From assembly GCA_034231615.1 (NCBI GenBank), contig CM067316.1, positions 28,606,214 to 28,670,213 on the forward strand: a stretch of DNA of 64,000 bases, read 5' to 3'. This DNA is from Meghimatium bilineatum. Its lineage: Eukaryota; Mollusca; Gastropoda; Stylommatophora; Philomycidae. The notes under the pieces are model-generated. The model ran no database searches. It saw nothing but the letters and a program-made list of their open reading frames with translations, and was not told the origin of the DNA. Both the position numbers and the translations under genes were made by a program. Position 1 is the first letter of the stretch. Each line of letters opens with the position of its first letter. This document shows positions 22,697 through 32,697 of this stretch, in pieces.

Positions 22697-23710
22697 ATGG
22701 CAGCCAATATCAAGCGGTCTAAACGAGGTGGCTCAAAAAGGAAAAGTCACCGGGCGGGTGCTAGAAGAACGAGATCGAAAATAGCTAGGCTAGGAATTAA
22801 AAACGTGCGTGTGCTGTTTTGGAATGTGGCCAGTGTACACAAGCGTAGAACAGAGCTAGAAAAGATGTGTTATGAGGCTGACGTCATTGCATTGCAAGAA
22901 ACACAGCTAGGTGAAAGTGGTAATATCAGGATAGCCGGATTTCAGTGTTTCTACAACAGGCGACATCTTGGACAGGCAATCTTAGTACGCGAGGGTTTTA
23001 GTGTATGCGAGGTTGATATGTCCAAGTGGGATATTGACAATATCCAGTTACAGGCAGTGAGGGTCCAGAGGGTCCAGCACCCAATCATGATTGTAAATGT
23101 GTATGCCTGCAACACGAGCATTGATCTTCAGGGTTGGAAGATCCTAGGGGAGATAATGGAACAGGAAAAGCAGATCCTCTTTTGTGGTGACTTCAATGCG
23201 AAAGGTACATCATGGGGCAATAGTGCTTCGAACAAACAGGGAAGAGAACTTGAGGAGGCCCTGACAGATACGGACCTGGTGTGCCTTAAAGATGGCCGTA
23301 TAACACGGATGGCAAGCAGGGATGGTGATGATGATAGCGCTATCGACCTGACATTGGTGTCATCAGCTGCTGTGGCTATCTGCAAATGGGACGTGCTGGG
23401 GCATCATGGCAGTGACCACCTCCCATGTGTTGTTCTCTTAAAAAATGACAAAAGTAAGCAGATAAGGCCAAAGGTAAGATCCTTTAAATATGATCGAAGA
23501 GGAGTGGATGTTGTGAGCAGAATTCGACAAGACAAACGTAAGGCTCAAGTAGTGGGAAATCTGGTGTGGGATAGGCCCTCCTGGTGGAAGAGGTTCAAAG
23601 GGCATGGAGCGAGAAACGGAAAGCAGTATCACTATGGCAAAGGGCACGGAAACGTGTTGCGGCTCAGCCCATGGAGGTCGCACAATGGAAACGGAAGAAA
23701 GATATCTTAG
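22697..23710 (+). CDS. Element G2 N-terminal endonuclease (EEP/APE type)
   Basis: The start is ATG at 22697, 55 bp inside the element. Residues 1-35 are highly basic ('KRSKRGGSKRKSHRAGARR'), perhaps nucleic-acid or nuclear-localisation sequence. The endonuclease spans about residues 37-255: 'VRVLFWNVASVHKRR' (N), 'VIALQETQLGE' (E), 'QILFCGDFNAKGTSWGN' (DxN), 'DSAIDLTLVSS' and 'LGHHGSDHLPCVVLL' (SDH). These are the metal-binding and catalytic motifs of APE-like nickases that start target-primed reverse transcription. The frame diverges from the true polyprotein after about codon 297 because of a single-base-type frameshift, so the last about 40 residues are out of frame and not meaningful. Confidence 0.88.
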   Translation: MAANIKRSKRGGSKRKSHRAGARRTRSKIARLGIKNVRVLFWNVASVHKRRTELEKMCYEADVIALQETQLGESGNIRIAGFQCFYNRRHLGQAILVREGFSVCEVDMSKWDIDNIQLQAVRVQRVQHPIMIVNVYACNTSIDLQGWKILGEIMEQEKQILFCGDFNAKGTSWGNSASNKQGRELEEALTDTDLVCLKDGRITRMASRDGDDDSAIDLTLVSSAAVAICKWDVLGHHGSDHLPCVVLLKNDKSKQIRPKVRSFKYDRRGVDVVSRIRQDKRKAQVVGNLVWDRPSWWKRFKGHGARNGKQYHYGKGHGNVLRLSPWRSHNGNGRKIS

Positions 23711-26274
23711 TCCAAACATTCAAAGATATTGCAAAGTCAGCAAAGGCGTCAAAATGGGACGAATTTTGCAAAGAGATAACACGCGAAAAGTCACTAAAAT
23801 TGTTCTGGCGGTTACACAAATCCATGAATGGTCTCACAAGACGCGTGACTATTGCCGATTTCCAGAGCGACGATACCGTCTGGCAGAAGACGGACGAGAC
23901 ACAAGGTGCGGCATTGCTGGCACACTACACCGCACAAATTGGTCAGAGAAACGTGGAGGCATATCAAGAAATCATGAAAACGCTCACAGACACGTGTAAG
24001 AACTTGAGCATGGAAAACCATATGCTAATCACAGTTGAAGAAATCAGGAAGGCACTGAAAAGTACAAAAAATACAGCACCAGGGCCAGATGGTATTAGAT
24101 ACGATGACATTAGTCGAAGAACGGATGAGGAGTTGGGAGAGTTGGCGGACATGTTCAATAATAGCCTTCTAAAGGGCACAGTGAAAGAAGACTGGTTGCA
24201 CAGCTATTTAGTTCCACTACACAAACCTGGGAAGGACCACACCAGGATACATGGCTACAGAATAATAACTATGCAGAATACGATTGGCAAGCTTTTGGAA
24301 AAAATTGTGGCCCGGAAGGTATCGTGTTATCTTGAAAGAAATAAGTGTTTACCAACATTGTTAGGAGGATATCGTCCAGGAAAGAAGACATGGCAAAATG
24401 CAGCCATATTTGCGCAGGATGTTTTTGAGGGGCTCGATTCGCGCATGGAGACATGTGCGGTCGCAATAGACCTTGAGGATGCGTACAATAGGGTGTCCTT
24501 GGATATCTTGATGCACCAGCTGTTAAATCTTGCAGTTAATCCTTTTGTCGTGCGTTGGGTTGGCGCCGCCCTGATGCACAGGGTTGTAGTTCTTAAGTGT
24601 GGTAACTGGATATCTACACCAACGGTTATTAGCCCTGGCCTGCCACAGGGATCGCCTCTATCTCCTGTACTTTTCAATGTATACACAGTACATATCGCTG
24701 GCAATCAAATCACAGGTGTTGGCAGAACGATGTCATATGCCGATGATATCCTGGTGTATAGACAGGGCAGAAATCGAGAAGAGTGCGTCGTGGAACTACA
24801 GAAGGAGCTGGACAGACTGACAAATTGGTGTCGAGATACGGGAGCAGTGGTTAATCCGTCTAAGGCATTCGTAACGTGGTTTTCCTTGAACAATCACATG
24901 GTAAAGACACCCATGCCACAAGTTTCGTTGTCCGGGAAAAGTTTAGAAAGAACTAGCACAATGAGATATCTGGGTGTGTTTTTTGACAGAAGCCTGAGTT
25001 TCAGGGAACATGTTGACCACATTATCATAAGGGCAGGCAAAGGCTTAGCAGCAATGAAGGTTATGGCTGCTGCGCAATGTGAGCAAAGATTGTTATTTCT
25101 TTTGTACCAGGGTTTGGTAGTGGCTGTGGTGGAATATGCACTGGCAATTCTGACTCTTAGCCAAACTCAGATCGAAAGACTGGATAGAGTCCAGAATGCA
25201 GCAATGCGTATCATTCTGGGATGCACAAGAGACACATCGACAAGAGCTATGCGATTCCTACTTGACTGCCCAACAGCTGAGCATAGATTACAGTATTGCC
25301 GTGCACGGGCGTACCTTCAAATACATGCAGATAAGGAACACCCGTTGCATTCCGAAATACAGAAAGTTAAAGGCAGCAGACTCAAGAGAGGAAGGTCGTG
25401 GATGGGACGTGCTGAAGATGTAATACAAAGCGTGTGCCGATTACAGGATGTGGCAGTTGGTGCGGAATGGATAGGTCTACCCACAGATTTCGAAACTTGT
25501 TTGAGAGTAGTAATATCACTTAGCAGGGAATGCAGAGAATGGTGTCCCACAGCTGTGGAGAAAGAAGTGCAGGCTTTAATCAGTGAGAATACCAAAGAGG
25601 GGGATGTGATTATATACACTGATGGATCTGTAATTAGGCATGTTCGCAGTGCTTGGGCCTTTACAGCTCAGTGCGCAGGTAAAACGATCAAGGAGGAAAG
25701 TGGTGCCTTTGCGGTCACTACGAGTAGTATGACCATGGAGACTATGGCGGTGACCAAGGCATTTGAGTGGCTACGCACACAGAAAGTAATGCAGGTCTGC
25801 ATCTTGAGTGACTCTATGAGTATGATTAAGAAGGTACAAGTGGGTCTCGTTCGCGAACAGTGGATTGAGGCCTTGAGAAATGCGAGCTTGAAAGCGGTTA
25901 CATTTATTTTCGTGCCGGGACATGTGGGCGTTCGAGGCAATGAAAGAGCGGATCAACTGGCATCGTGTGCGATTGTGGCAAAGGGCGATGGGGCAATGGA
26001 TCGCGCTGACGTTTTGAACTCCTTAAGAGATATAACACGCGAGAGTGAGACGAATGTGGATGATGATTCCTTTTCAATGGCTAGGATTAAAGATCAGGGA
26101 TTGAGATGCGGTGTTGCTAGAGGTGAACATTTTGGAGGGCGCAGAAGAATGATGGTCAACCAGCATAGGACCGGTACTGTCAGCAGAAGTGTGATGGCGG
26201 ATACACTCAAGGAGAGATCGGAGCAACTATGGATGTGTCCAGTTTGCAGTGATGATGATCCGACGACTAACTAA
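23584..26274 (+). CDS. Element G2 reverse transcriptase and RNase H
   Basis: This is an open frame of 896 codons that continues the endonuclease polyprotein after the frameshift near 23580; its ATG is probably internal. A basic linker covers residues 1-140. RT covers about 150-470: 'STKNTAPGPDGIRYDDI', 'YRIITMQNTIGKLLEK', 'AVAIDLEDAYNRVS', 'PGLPQGSPLSPVLFNVYT' and 'MSYADDILVYRQGR' (catalytic ADD). The post-RT 'RVQNAAMRIILGCTRDT' follows. RNase H is at about 675-800 with 'IIYTDGSVIRH' (D), 'SMTMETMAVTKA' (E), 'ILSDSMSMIKK' (D) and 'VPGHVGVRGNERADQLAS' (D). It ends 'QLWMCPVCSDD', a short Cys pair. All catalytic residues are present, so activity is lost mainly through the frameshift. Confidence 0.9.
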   Translation: MEEVQRAWSEKRKAVSLWQRARKRVAAQPMEVAQWKRKKDILVQTFKDIAKSAKASKWDEFCKEITREKSLKLFWRLHKSMNGLTRRVTIADFQSDDTVWQKTDETQGAALLAHYTAQIGQRNVEAYQEIMKTLTDTCKNLSMENHMLITVEEIRKALKSTKNTAPGPDGIRYDDISRRTDEELGELADMFNNSLLKGTVKEDWLHSYLVPLHKPGKDHTRIHGYRIITMQNTIGKLLEKIVARKVSCYLERNKCLPTLLGGYRPGKKTWQNAAIFAQDVFEGLDSRMETCAVAIDLEDAYNRVSLDILMHQLLNLAVNPFVVRWVGAALMHRVVVLKCGNWISTPTVISPGLPQGSPLSPVLFNVYTVHIAGNQITGVGRTMSYADDILVYRQGRNREECVVELQKELDRLTNWCRDTGAVVNPSKAFVTWFSLNNHMVKTPMPQVSLSGKSLERTSTMRYLGVFFDRSLSFREHVDHIIIRAGKGLAAMKVMAAAQCEQRLLFLLYQGLVVAVVEYALAILTLSQTQIERLDRVQNAAMRIILGCTRDTSTRAMRFLLDCPTAEHRLQYCRARAYLQIHADKEHPLHSEIQKVKGSRLKRGRSWMGRAEDVIQSVCRLQDVAVGAEWIGLPTDFETCLRVVISLSRECREWCPTAVEKEVQALISENTKEGDVIIYTDGSVIRHVRSAWAFTAQCAGKTIKEESGAFAVTTSSMTMETMAVTKAFEWLRTQKVMQVCILSDSMSMIKKVQVGLVREQWIEALRNASLKAVTFIFVPGHVGVRGNERADQLASCAIVAKGDGAMDRADVLNSLRDITRESETNVDDDSFSMARIKDQGLRCGVARGEHFGGRRRMMVNQHRTGTVSRSVMADTLKERSEQLWMCPVCSDDDPTTN

Positions 26275-26672
26275 CTAACTAACTAACCTACAAGTGATGG
26301 AAGAAAATTTTCCTTTGCTTTGGAAGCTTGCTTTGTGAATTCACGTGTCCTTTGACGGGCTAAACATCATGGCCAAGTGATGACAGAAAAATTTCGCCTG
26401 CAGATTGTTTATGGACTTCTTGAGGGTCGCCAGTCTAGGTCTTCTTCTTCCACAAGCAGAAGAAGAGCTAGCCACCATCCGGATAGGATGGCAATATGAG
26501 CACCACAATACAATGCTATCAATCCTAAACGGTTGCCCAGTAGCAAACCTGAATTTCCTGACTTTGTAGTCTGTTCAGAGCGGTCAAAGAAGTGCCACCA
26601 GGTCACTGTGCCCATATCCCTGCTTTCAGAAATACCACACATTAGTCAAATTTTAAAATTAACTATACATCA

Positions 26673-26772
26673 AAGCTGCACGGCCAGTGGGTATACTCCA
26701 GAGCTGTACGGCCAGTGGGTATACTCCAGAGCTGTACGGCCAGTGGGTATACTCCAGAGCTGTACGGCTAGT
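26673..26772 (+). repeat. 28-bp minisatellite, 3.6 units
   Basis: The unit is AGCTGTACGGCCAGTGGGTA followed by TACTCCAG-type sequence, repeated with one or two substitutions. It lies just 3' of the piggyBac coding remnant. Confidence 0.92.
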
Positions 26773-26799
26773 GGTAAGTCATTTATGTTGGTTGTTTTT

Positions 26800-27120
26800 A
26801 TGAGAATGTTTCAGAAAAAATGTCTTCACCTCTTCCTACCATCATCCGTACGACACATAAAAAAAAACACCAATTGCACACATATTTTAGGTATTCAATT
26901 TTCCATTTAAATGTGTAGAAGCTCTAATAAGAAAAAAGTTATTGATTTTTCCAAACATCTATGTCATGTTGTTTTGTTAGTTATTTGCGAAAAAAGGTCT
27001 TCACCACTTCCTCACACATCGGGTAGGACACATAAAAATATAATTTTCACACATATTTGCGGTATTCAAATCTGAATTTACAAGCGCAATAGTTATTTTA
27101 AAATCTTTAAAAACAAAAAA
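26800..27120 (+). repeat. Degenerate direct duplication, about 185 bp apart
   Basis: 26806-26930 and 26985-27105 share TCTTCACC-CTTCCT, GGACACATAAAAA, CACACATATTT and GGTATTCAA. It may be a duplicated piggyBac 3' non-coding region; I did not find its terminal repeats. Confidence 0.55.
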
Positions 27121-27208
27121 AATTATTGCGTTTCATTAACACCAACCAAAAAAATTCACATTCTACAAAAATAATCCGGGGGGGGGGGAAATTTCTTTGT
27201 TTTAGGTT

Positions 27209-27345
27209 AAGTGCCATCTCCGCAATGAAGGTTGGCTGCAACGGACCTCCAACATCCCTTGTCTCAGAGTGCATCACCAAGGCAAGTGACAAGGGATGTT
27301 GGAGGTCCATTGCAGCCAACCTTCGTTGCGGAGACTGTAATCTGT
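27209..27345. repeat. Inverted repeat made of two C-element 3' ends
   Basis: The left arm (from TTAAGTGCCATCTCCGC to CAACATCCCTTGTC) and the right arm (from GACAAGGGATGTTGG to TTCGTTGCGGAGAC) are near-perfect reverse complements with a loop of about 24 bp. Both arms match the last about 55 bp of element C (20525-20578). No GAT tail remains on either arm. Confidence 0.85.
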
Positions 27346-29316
27346 CCATCTCATGATGTTTCTCTCCCACTTGTATCTCTGCCTACCTCATGCTCGCCAA
27401 CCCTCACTTTACCCTTAAGTATGGTCTTCAACAAGGTGTCATGTCTCTTAATATGTAAAAATACTTTATTTGTTTGATCTTTATTTCTTGAATGTTTGAC
27501 CATGTGCACTGGACTCGACATCACAGCAAAAACTGGCATTAGACAAATAACATTCATTGACAGAGAACTTATGGCATTAGACAAATAACATTCATTGACA
27601 GAGAACTTATGAGGCTGAACATCGACATTGCTGTCCTGCAGGAAACTCATCTTTCTGATCAACGATCAATTACAGAAAGAAACTATATATTTTTCTGGCA
27701 GGGTTTAAACAAAGATCAATCTAGACTGGACTGTACGGGGTGGATTTCGCCGTGAAAATAGTCTTATAAACTTCATCACTACTTCAGCAACAGTGTCCGA
27801 GCGCATAATATCACTACAGCTGAGCGCAAAAAGCGGACCTATCAATATCATTAGTGCCTATACACCGATACCAAATAGGAAGTAATATAATAACAGATGG
27901 CAAGAGCAGCAAAGAAATACACAATAGATGTAGTAAAGCATACTCATCATCATCAGGTGCCATGCCGCTGGCGTAGGCGGTCATGGCTCTCCACAGCTCT
28001 CTGTCCACAGTATTATGTATCAAAGTAGTTTTTTCCTTGCCGTGCCAGGTTATCAAACTGTCTAATATTTTCTCACGTTGTCGCCCCTGCCTCTGTTGCC
28101 TTAAATTTTGCCTGTTGTGACTATGTTCTCTAAACCTGCCTGTCGCATGAAGTGGCGAAAAAAAGAAGATTGCCCTTTTCTTATATTGTTGATTAAGGTC
28201 CGTTTCGCTTTTGACTCTTTTAACATCTCTACATTAGTTTTTCTGGCGGTCCATGGTATTCTCAGCATTCTTCTGTAGAACCACATCTCTGTTGCCTCTA
28301 ATTTCCCACTTTCCAGTTTGTTTATTGTCCAAGACTCGCACCCATATGTTAGTAAAGTGGTCATATATCACTGCAGAACTCTCTTTCGCACCTCTAATGA
28401 TAAGGTCATATTACACAGTATATTTTTCATTTTTCTGAATGCTGTTTTTGCCTGTCCTATTCTTTATCTTATTTCTGTTGAACTTCTTCCATCTGCTGTA
28501 ATCATTGTACCTAAATATTTGAATTGGTGGACCTGTTTTAATACATTCACTTTGATCTTGCAAGGTGTGTTATTTTGTTTCTTTGAAATAACCATTACTT
28601 CTGTTTTCTTGATATTTAGGAAGAGGCCTTTCTCTTTACTTTCTGTGACTAGTACATTAATTAAATCTTGAAGGTCTTCCTCACTTCCTGCAATCAGAAC
28701 AGTGTCATCCGCATATCTCAAATTATTTATGTTATGTCCTCCCAATGATATTCCTGGGATATCTACTATTGCACGCAATATGTTATCACTGTATAAAGAG
28801 AACAGGTCTGGTGAAAGCACACATCCCTGTCTGACTCCTTGTTTTATTTGTTGAAAAGGGCCAAATTGATTTCCTACTCTTATTGCTGCTGTTTGTTGCC
28901 AGTACATGTTCTTGATGATTCTTAAATCCTTGCTGTCAATGTTCAAATTCTCTAGCATGTGTATAATTTCGCTATGTTTAACTTTGTCAAAAGCTTTAGT
29001 GTAATCTATAAAACAGAGGTACCTCTTTTACCTGTTATTACCTCTATAGACCTCTCTATTAGTGTTATCAATATATAAATAGCATTGTTGGTACCTTTGC
29101 CTTGTACAAAGCCACATTGTTCTGGAACTATTTCTGATTTTATTTTGTTTCTCACTCTCTTCATGATGATTCTGAGAAGTATTTTGGTTATTTTGCGCAT
29201 GAGGCTGATTGTACTGTGTTCTTCACATTCGGTGGTCCCTGGTTTATTAGGTAAGGCTATAAATATGGACCTCATGAAGTCATCGGGTATGTTTCCGCTG
29301 TTATATATGTCATTCA

Positions 29317-32300
29317 AATTACACCTCAGGACAATACCTCTCACATCATCAAATCATATTATAGTTGGAGATTTCAACAGTCATTCCCCAAGCTGGGGTT
29401 ACCCAACTATGGACTTGAGAGGAGAAGAAATAGAAGACTGGATGATAGAAAATAGGCTAATCCGTATAAATGAACATCTATCAGAGCCAACCTTTTACTC
29501 CAGACGATGGAAATCTCAGAGCACTCCAGATATGGTCATTGCAAAAGAGGACATCCAACGTGTGACAGAAAGAGTAGTGGCACAACCGCTTGGTGGGAGT
29601 GACCACAAGCCCGTAATATTAACAATAAAAGGGAACCACAAGACAGAAAAGCAACAACACAAAATCGCTAGCTGGAACTACAAAAAGGCTAACTGGGACA
29701 CTTACCAACGCCTTACAGAGGAAAAACTACTAACACATCTTACAGCAAGAAATATACGGAAAGATGCAAAATTAATAACAGGAATAATCCTGGAAGCTGC
29801 CAACAACAGTATACCTAGAGGAAGAAGACAAAACTACAAACCCTTCTGGAACAAAAAACTCCAGGCTATGCATGATGAAGCCTCCGCTGCAAGATCCAAA
29901 ATGGAAACTAGACCAGCAGAAACCAATATCATTGAACACAATAGACTGCAAGCAATTTTCAGGAGAGAAAAGCTAAACAGCATTAGATCCAGCTGGAAAG
30001 AAAAAACAGCAACACTCAACATGGAAAAAGACTCAACAAAAATGTGGAAACTTATCAAGTGTCTCAATGAAGAAAACAACCCCCAAAGTAGTATCATCAT
30101 AGAAGACAAGGGGAAGTCCTACACTGGCACACAAGCTGCAAATATTCTAGCAGACTCCTATGCTGAAGAAAGCAAAATTAAGATAACTAGAACAAGAACT
30201 GCTGAAGTAAGACGAGAGACAAAAAACCTTGTAAATAAACATCAACCGTGCCCAGGCACAATGACCTCACCTTTTCACAAATCAGAACTTAACATGGCAA
30301 TTCAAAATCTAAAAAAGAAGAAAGCCTCTGGACCCGATGAAATCACAAATGAAATGCTCCAACACCTAGGTCCTGTGGGTAGAAGCAGAATCCTAGACCT
30401 TTTTAATGAATCATGGGCGCAAGGGATCTTCCCAGAAGAATGGAAAGAGGCAGAAATAATTCCAATTGCCAAGAAAGGAAAACCAAAAACCAACAAAACA
30501 AGTTACCTGCCTATCAGTCTACTTAGTTGCTTAGGAAAGGTCATGGAAAAAATGGTGAATAACAGACTTAAACTACCTGGAGGAAAACAATCTTCTAGAT
30601 GACTGCCAATCAGGCTTCAGAAAACACAGATGCACTGAGGACCAAACAACATACCTTGCCCAGGAAATAGAAGATGCTTTCCAGAAAAAATCAAAACTCC
30701 TAGCCACCTTCTTTGACCTCACAAAGGCATTTGACCAAGTCTGGAAAGAGGGGCTATTGCTAAAACTTGCCCAGAAAGAAATCAGAGGCAAAATGTTTCA
30801 GTGGATAAAAAGCTTCCTACGAAGCAGACATGCAAGAGTCAAACTCCAGGGAATGAAAAGTAAAATGGTCAACATAACAGAAGGTGTCCCACAGGGAGGA
30901 ATTCTGTCCCCCACTCTTTATAGTTTTTATAGACGATCTGCCAAAACTATTCACACCATATGTACATAGAGCTCTCCATGCAGACGATCTTGCTATCTGG
31001 ACACAATCAGAATACATTGGAGTTGCAAAAGTTAGAATGCAGGAGGCAATAAACAAAGTTGAAGAGTGGGCAAAAACCTGGGGTGTTCAAATAAACAAAA
31101 GTAAGACCTTCACTACACTTTTCACCCTCTCCACAAAGCCTGAAAATTATGCTCTCACTCTAGACAATACCCCACTCCCAAAAGAAAACACCCCAGTCTA
31201 CCTGGGGCTAAAATTTGACAAAAGACTTACTTGGGGATCACACATTGAAGAGACAGAAAATAAAGCCACACGCAGACTACAAATAATGAAAAAACTATCT
31301 GGGACAGATTGGGGAGCCAACATAAAAACCATAAGACAAGTCTATGTAGGTCACATTCGTCCAACTCTGGAATATGGATTGACCACATATGCAACAGCAG
31401 CAAATACCAATCTTCAAAAGCTGGACAAAATTCAAAATGCAGCTCTCCGAATCATAACAGGAGGACTAAGGAGCACACCTATAACATCAATGGAAGCAAC
31501 AGCAGGATTACAAAACCTAACAGACCGCAGGGATGAGAAAATCACAATAATGACAGAAAAATTTAGACGTCTGAAACATCACCATATGCATGAAAAAACA
31601 AAAAAACTAACAAAAAACAGACTGAAAAGACCAAGCTTCAATCACCTATCAAAAAAACTTATGAAAGCCAATAAAGAAGTAACCAGCAACAATCCGGATG
31701 AATGGGAACAGCTAGAAGCATATTGCAACATCACAAACACTTCACCCATATATACTGCAAAACTTACAATACCAGGCATTGAGAGAAAAACTATGGAAAC
31801 CCCTACTGCCCTTAAGGCAAAAACACTCGATCACCTAGACACCCAATACCCTACCTCACAGTGGATTCATGTCTTCACAGATGGATCATCAGAGGGTGCA
31901 GTAAAGAAAGGAGGAGCTGGGATACTAATACTCATACCAAACACCCCAAAACTAGAACTCTCAATTGCTACTGGCAAATTATCAACAAATTACAGGGCAG
32001 AACTACAAGCAATCTTGGAAGCATCAAAGGCTCTAGAGGAACGGAGGCTCAAAGGAGCTAACATAGTCTTCTTGTGTGACTGCATGTCAGTACTCCAAAC
32101 CATCCAAAAGGAACATAAAGATCTCCTAACAAAAACAACTGTAGAACTTCTAAATCAACTATCTGCCAACAATAAAGTTGTGCTGCAGTGGATCCCTGCA
32201 CACTGTGGAATAGCAGGAAATGAAGGAGCTGACAGACTGGCAAAAGCAGGTGCAAAAAAGGAACAATTCCACCACATAATATCACTGTCTGAAGCAAAAA

Positions 32301-32697
32301 CCCTCATCAAAGGAATATACAAACATACATGGAGTCAGAGAACAGGCAGTAACTTTCCACAGGACCCTATTCTAAAGCTAAACAGGTCACAACAAACCAC
32401 AATTTTTAAGACTTCGCACAGGACACTGCAGACTACAAGCACATCTCCACAAAATTAAGGCTGCCCAAACTGACCAATGCCCATGTCAAAAGGGTCCCCA
32501 GACTCCAGAACATATTCTGCAGACATGCCCACTCTTTGATGACGTGAGAACCAAAATATGGCCTCAAGAGACAGATCTGAAGGTGAAGCTGTGGGGCAAC
32601 CGTGAGGACCTCCTGCTGACGACTGAATTCATGGAGGTGGCCAACCTTCCTGTATAGACTTATGAGCATAGGAAACTGATCGCAGAAGAAGAAGAAG
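29317..32697 (+). mobile_element. Jockey-like non-LTR element L inserted in B2
   Basis: This 3381-bp insertion has ATATGTCATTCA on both sides (29305-29316 and 32698-32709). It ends in an AAG-repeat tail (GCAGAAGAAGAAGAAG). It is 5'-truncated in the endonuclease. It is the innermost of four nested elements, so among the youngest insertions in this stretch. Confidence 0.95.
29345..32656 (+). pseudogene. Element L endonuclease-RT-RNase H, few frameshifts
   Basis: Open stretches are 29345-30602 and 30884-32458, with frameshifts near 30580, 30920 and 32410. It starts within the endonuclease at 'HIIVGDFNSHSPSWGYPTMD' and runs through 'GGSDHKPVILTI'. RT: 'KKKKASGPDEITNEMLQHLG', 'TFFDLTKAFDQVWKEG', 'EGVPQGGILSPTLY', 'HADDLAIWTQSE' (catalytic ADD near 30985). 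Post-RT: 'RPTLEYGLTTYATAANTNL'. RNase H: 'HVFTDGSSEGAVKKGGAG', 'NYRAELQAILEA', 'FLCDCMSVLQ', 'LQWIPAHCGIAGNEGADRLA'. The end carries a CxC...H...C knuckle, 'CPCQKGPQTPEHILQTCPLF'. The catalytic motifs are intact; the missing 5' end and the frameshifts make it dead. Confidence 0.9.

Larger units (their letters stand above)
22642..26285 (+). mobile_element. Nearly intact I/R1-like non-LTR element G2
   Basis: This 3644-bp insertion has target duplications ACCTACAAGTG at 22631-22641 and 26286-26296 within the piggyBac C-terminal coding region. It has a short 5' leader (55 bp), endonuclease, RT and RNase H. Only about 11 bp separate the stop codon from the duplication, made of CTAA repeats. No separate gag-like ORF1 is seen. 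Apart from one frameshift near 23580 the coding region is open, making it one of the youngest retrotransposons in the window. Confidence 0.93.
20591..26640 (+). pseudogene. piggyBac-like transposase, broken by two retrotransposons
   Basis: Pieces lie at 20591-21473, 22225-22641 and 26286-26640. The N-terminus is acidic ('SDEEEIVEFTEADIAPLDD', then 'GYSHDWICDFDEVIGP'). It is followed by 'KLWKEVTANEMRTFVALVLL', 'MSRNRLLAILSFLHL', 'CVDERMVAFNGRS', 'QYMPKKPSMWGINAWALTDS', 'KGHVVYMDNFFSS' and 'HMGGVDCDDKQLTYYL'. Positions equivalent to the three catalytic aspartates of piggyBac (DE, MDN, GVD) can all be pointed to. The C-terminus ('WKKIFLCFGSLL', 'MTEKFRLQIVYGLLEG', 'CSERSKKCHQ') follows G2. There are at least three frameshifts and stops besides the insertions. 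No TTAA-flanked ends were found. Confidence 0.85.

Noticed and set aside
26533-26910. 125-codon + frame crossing the minisatellite
   Set aside because: Its middle is a translation of the 28-bp repeat; only its first part matches the piggyBac C-terminus.
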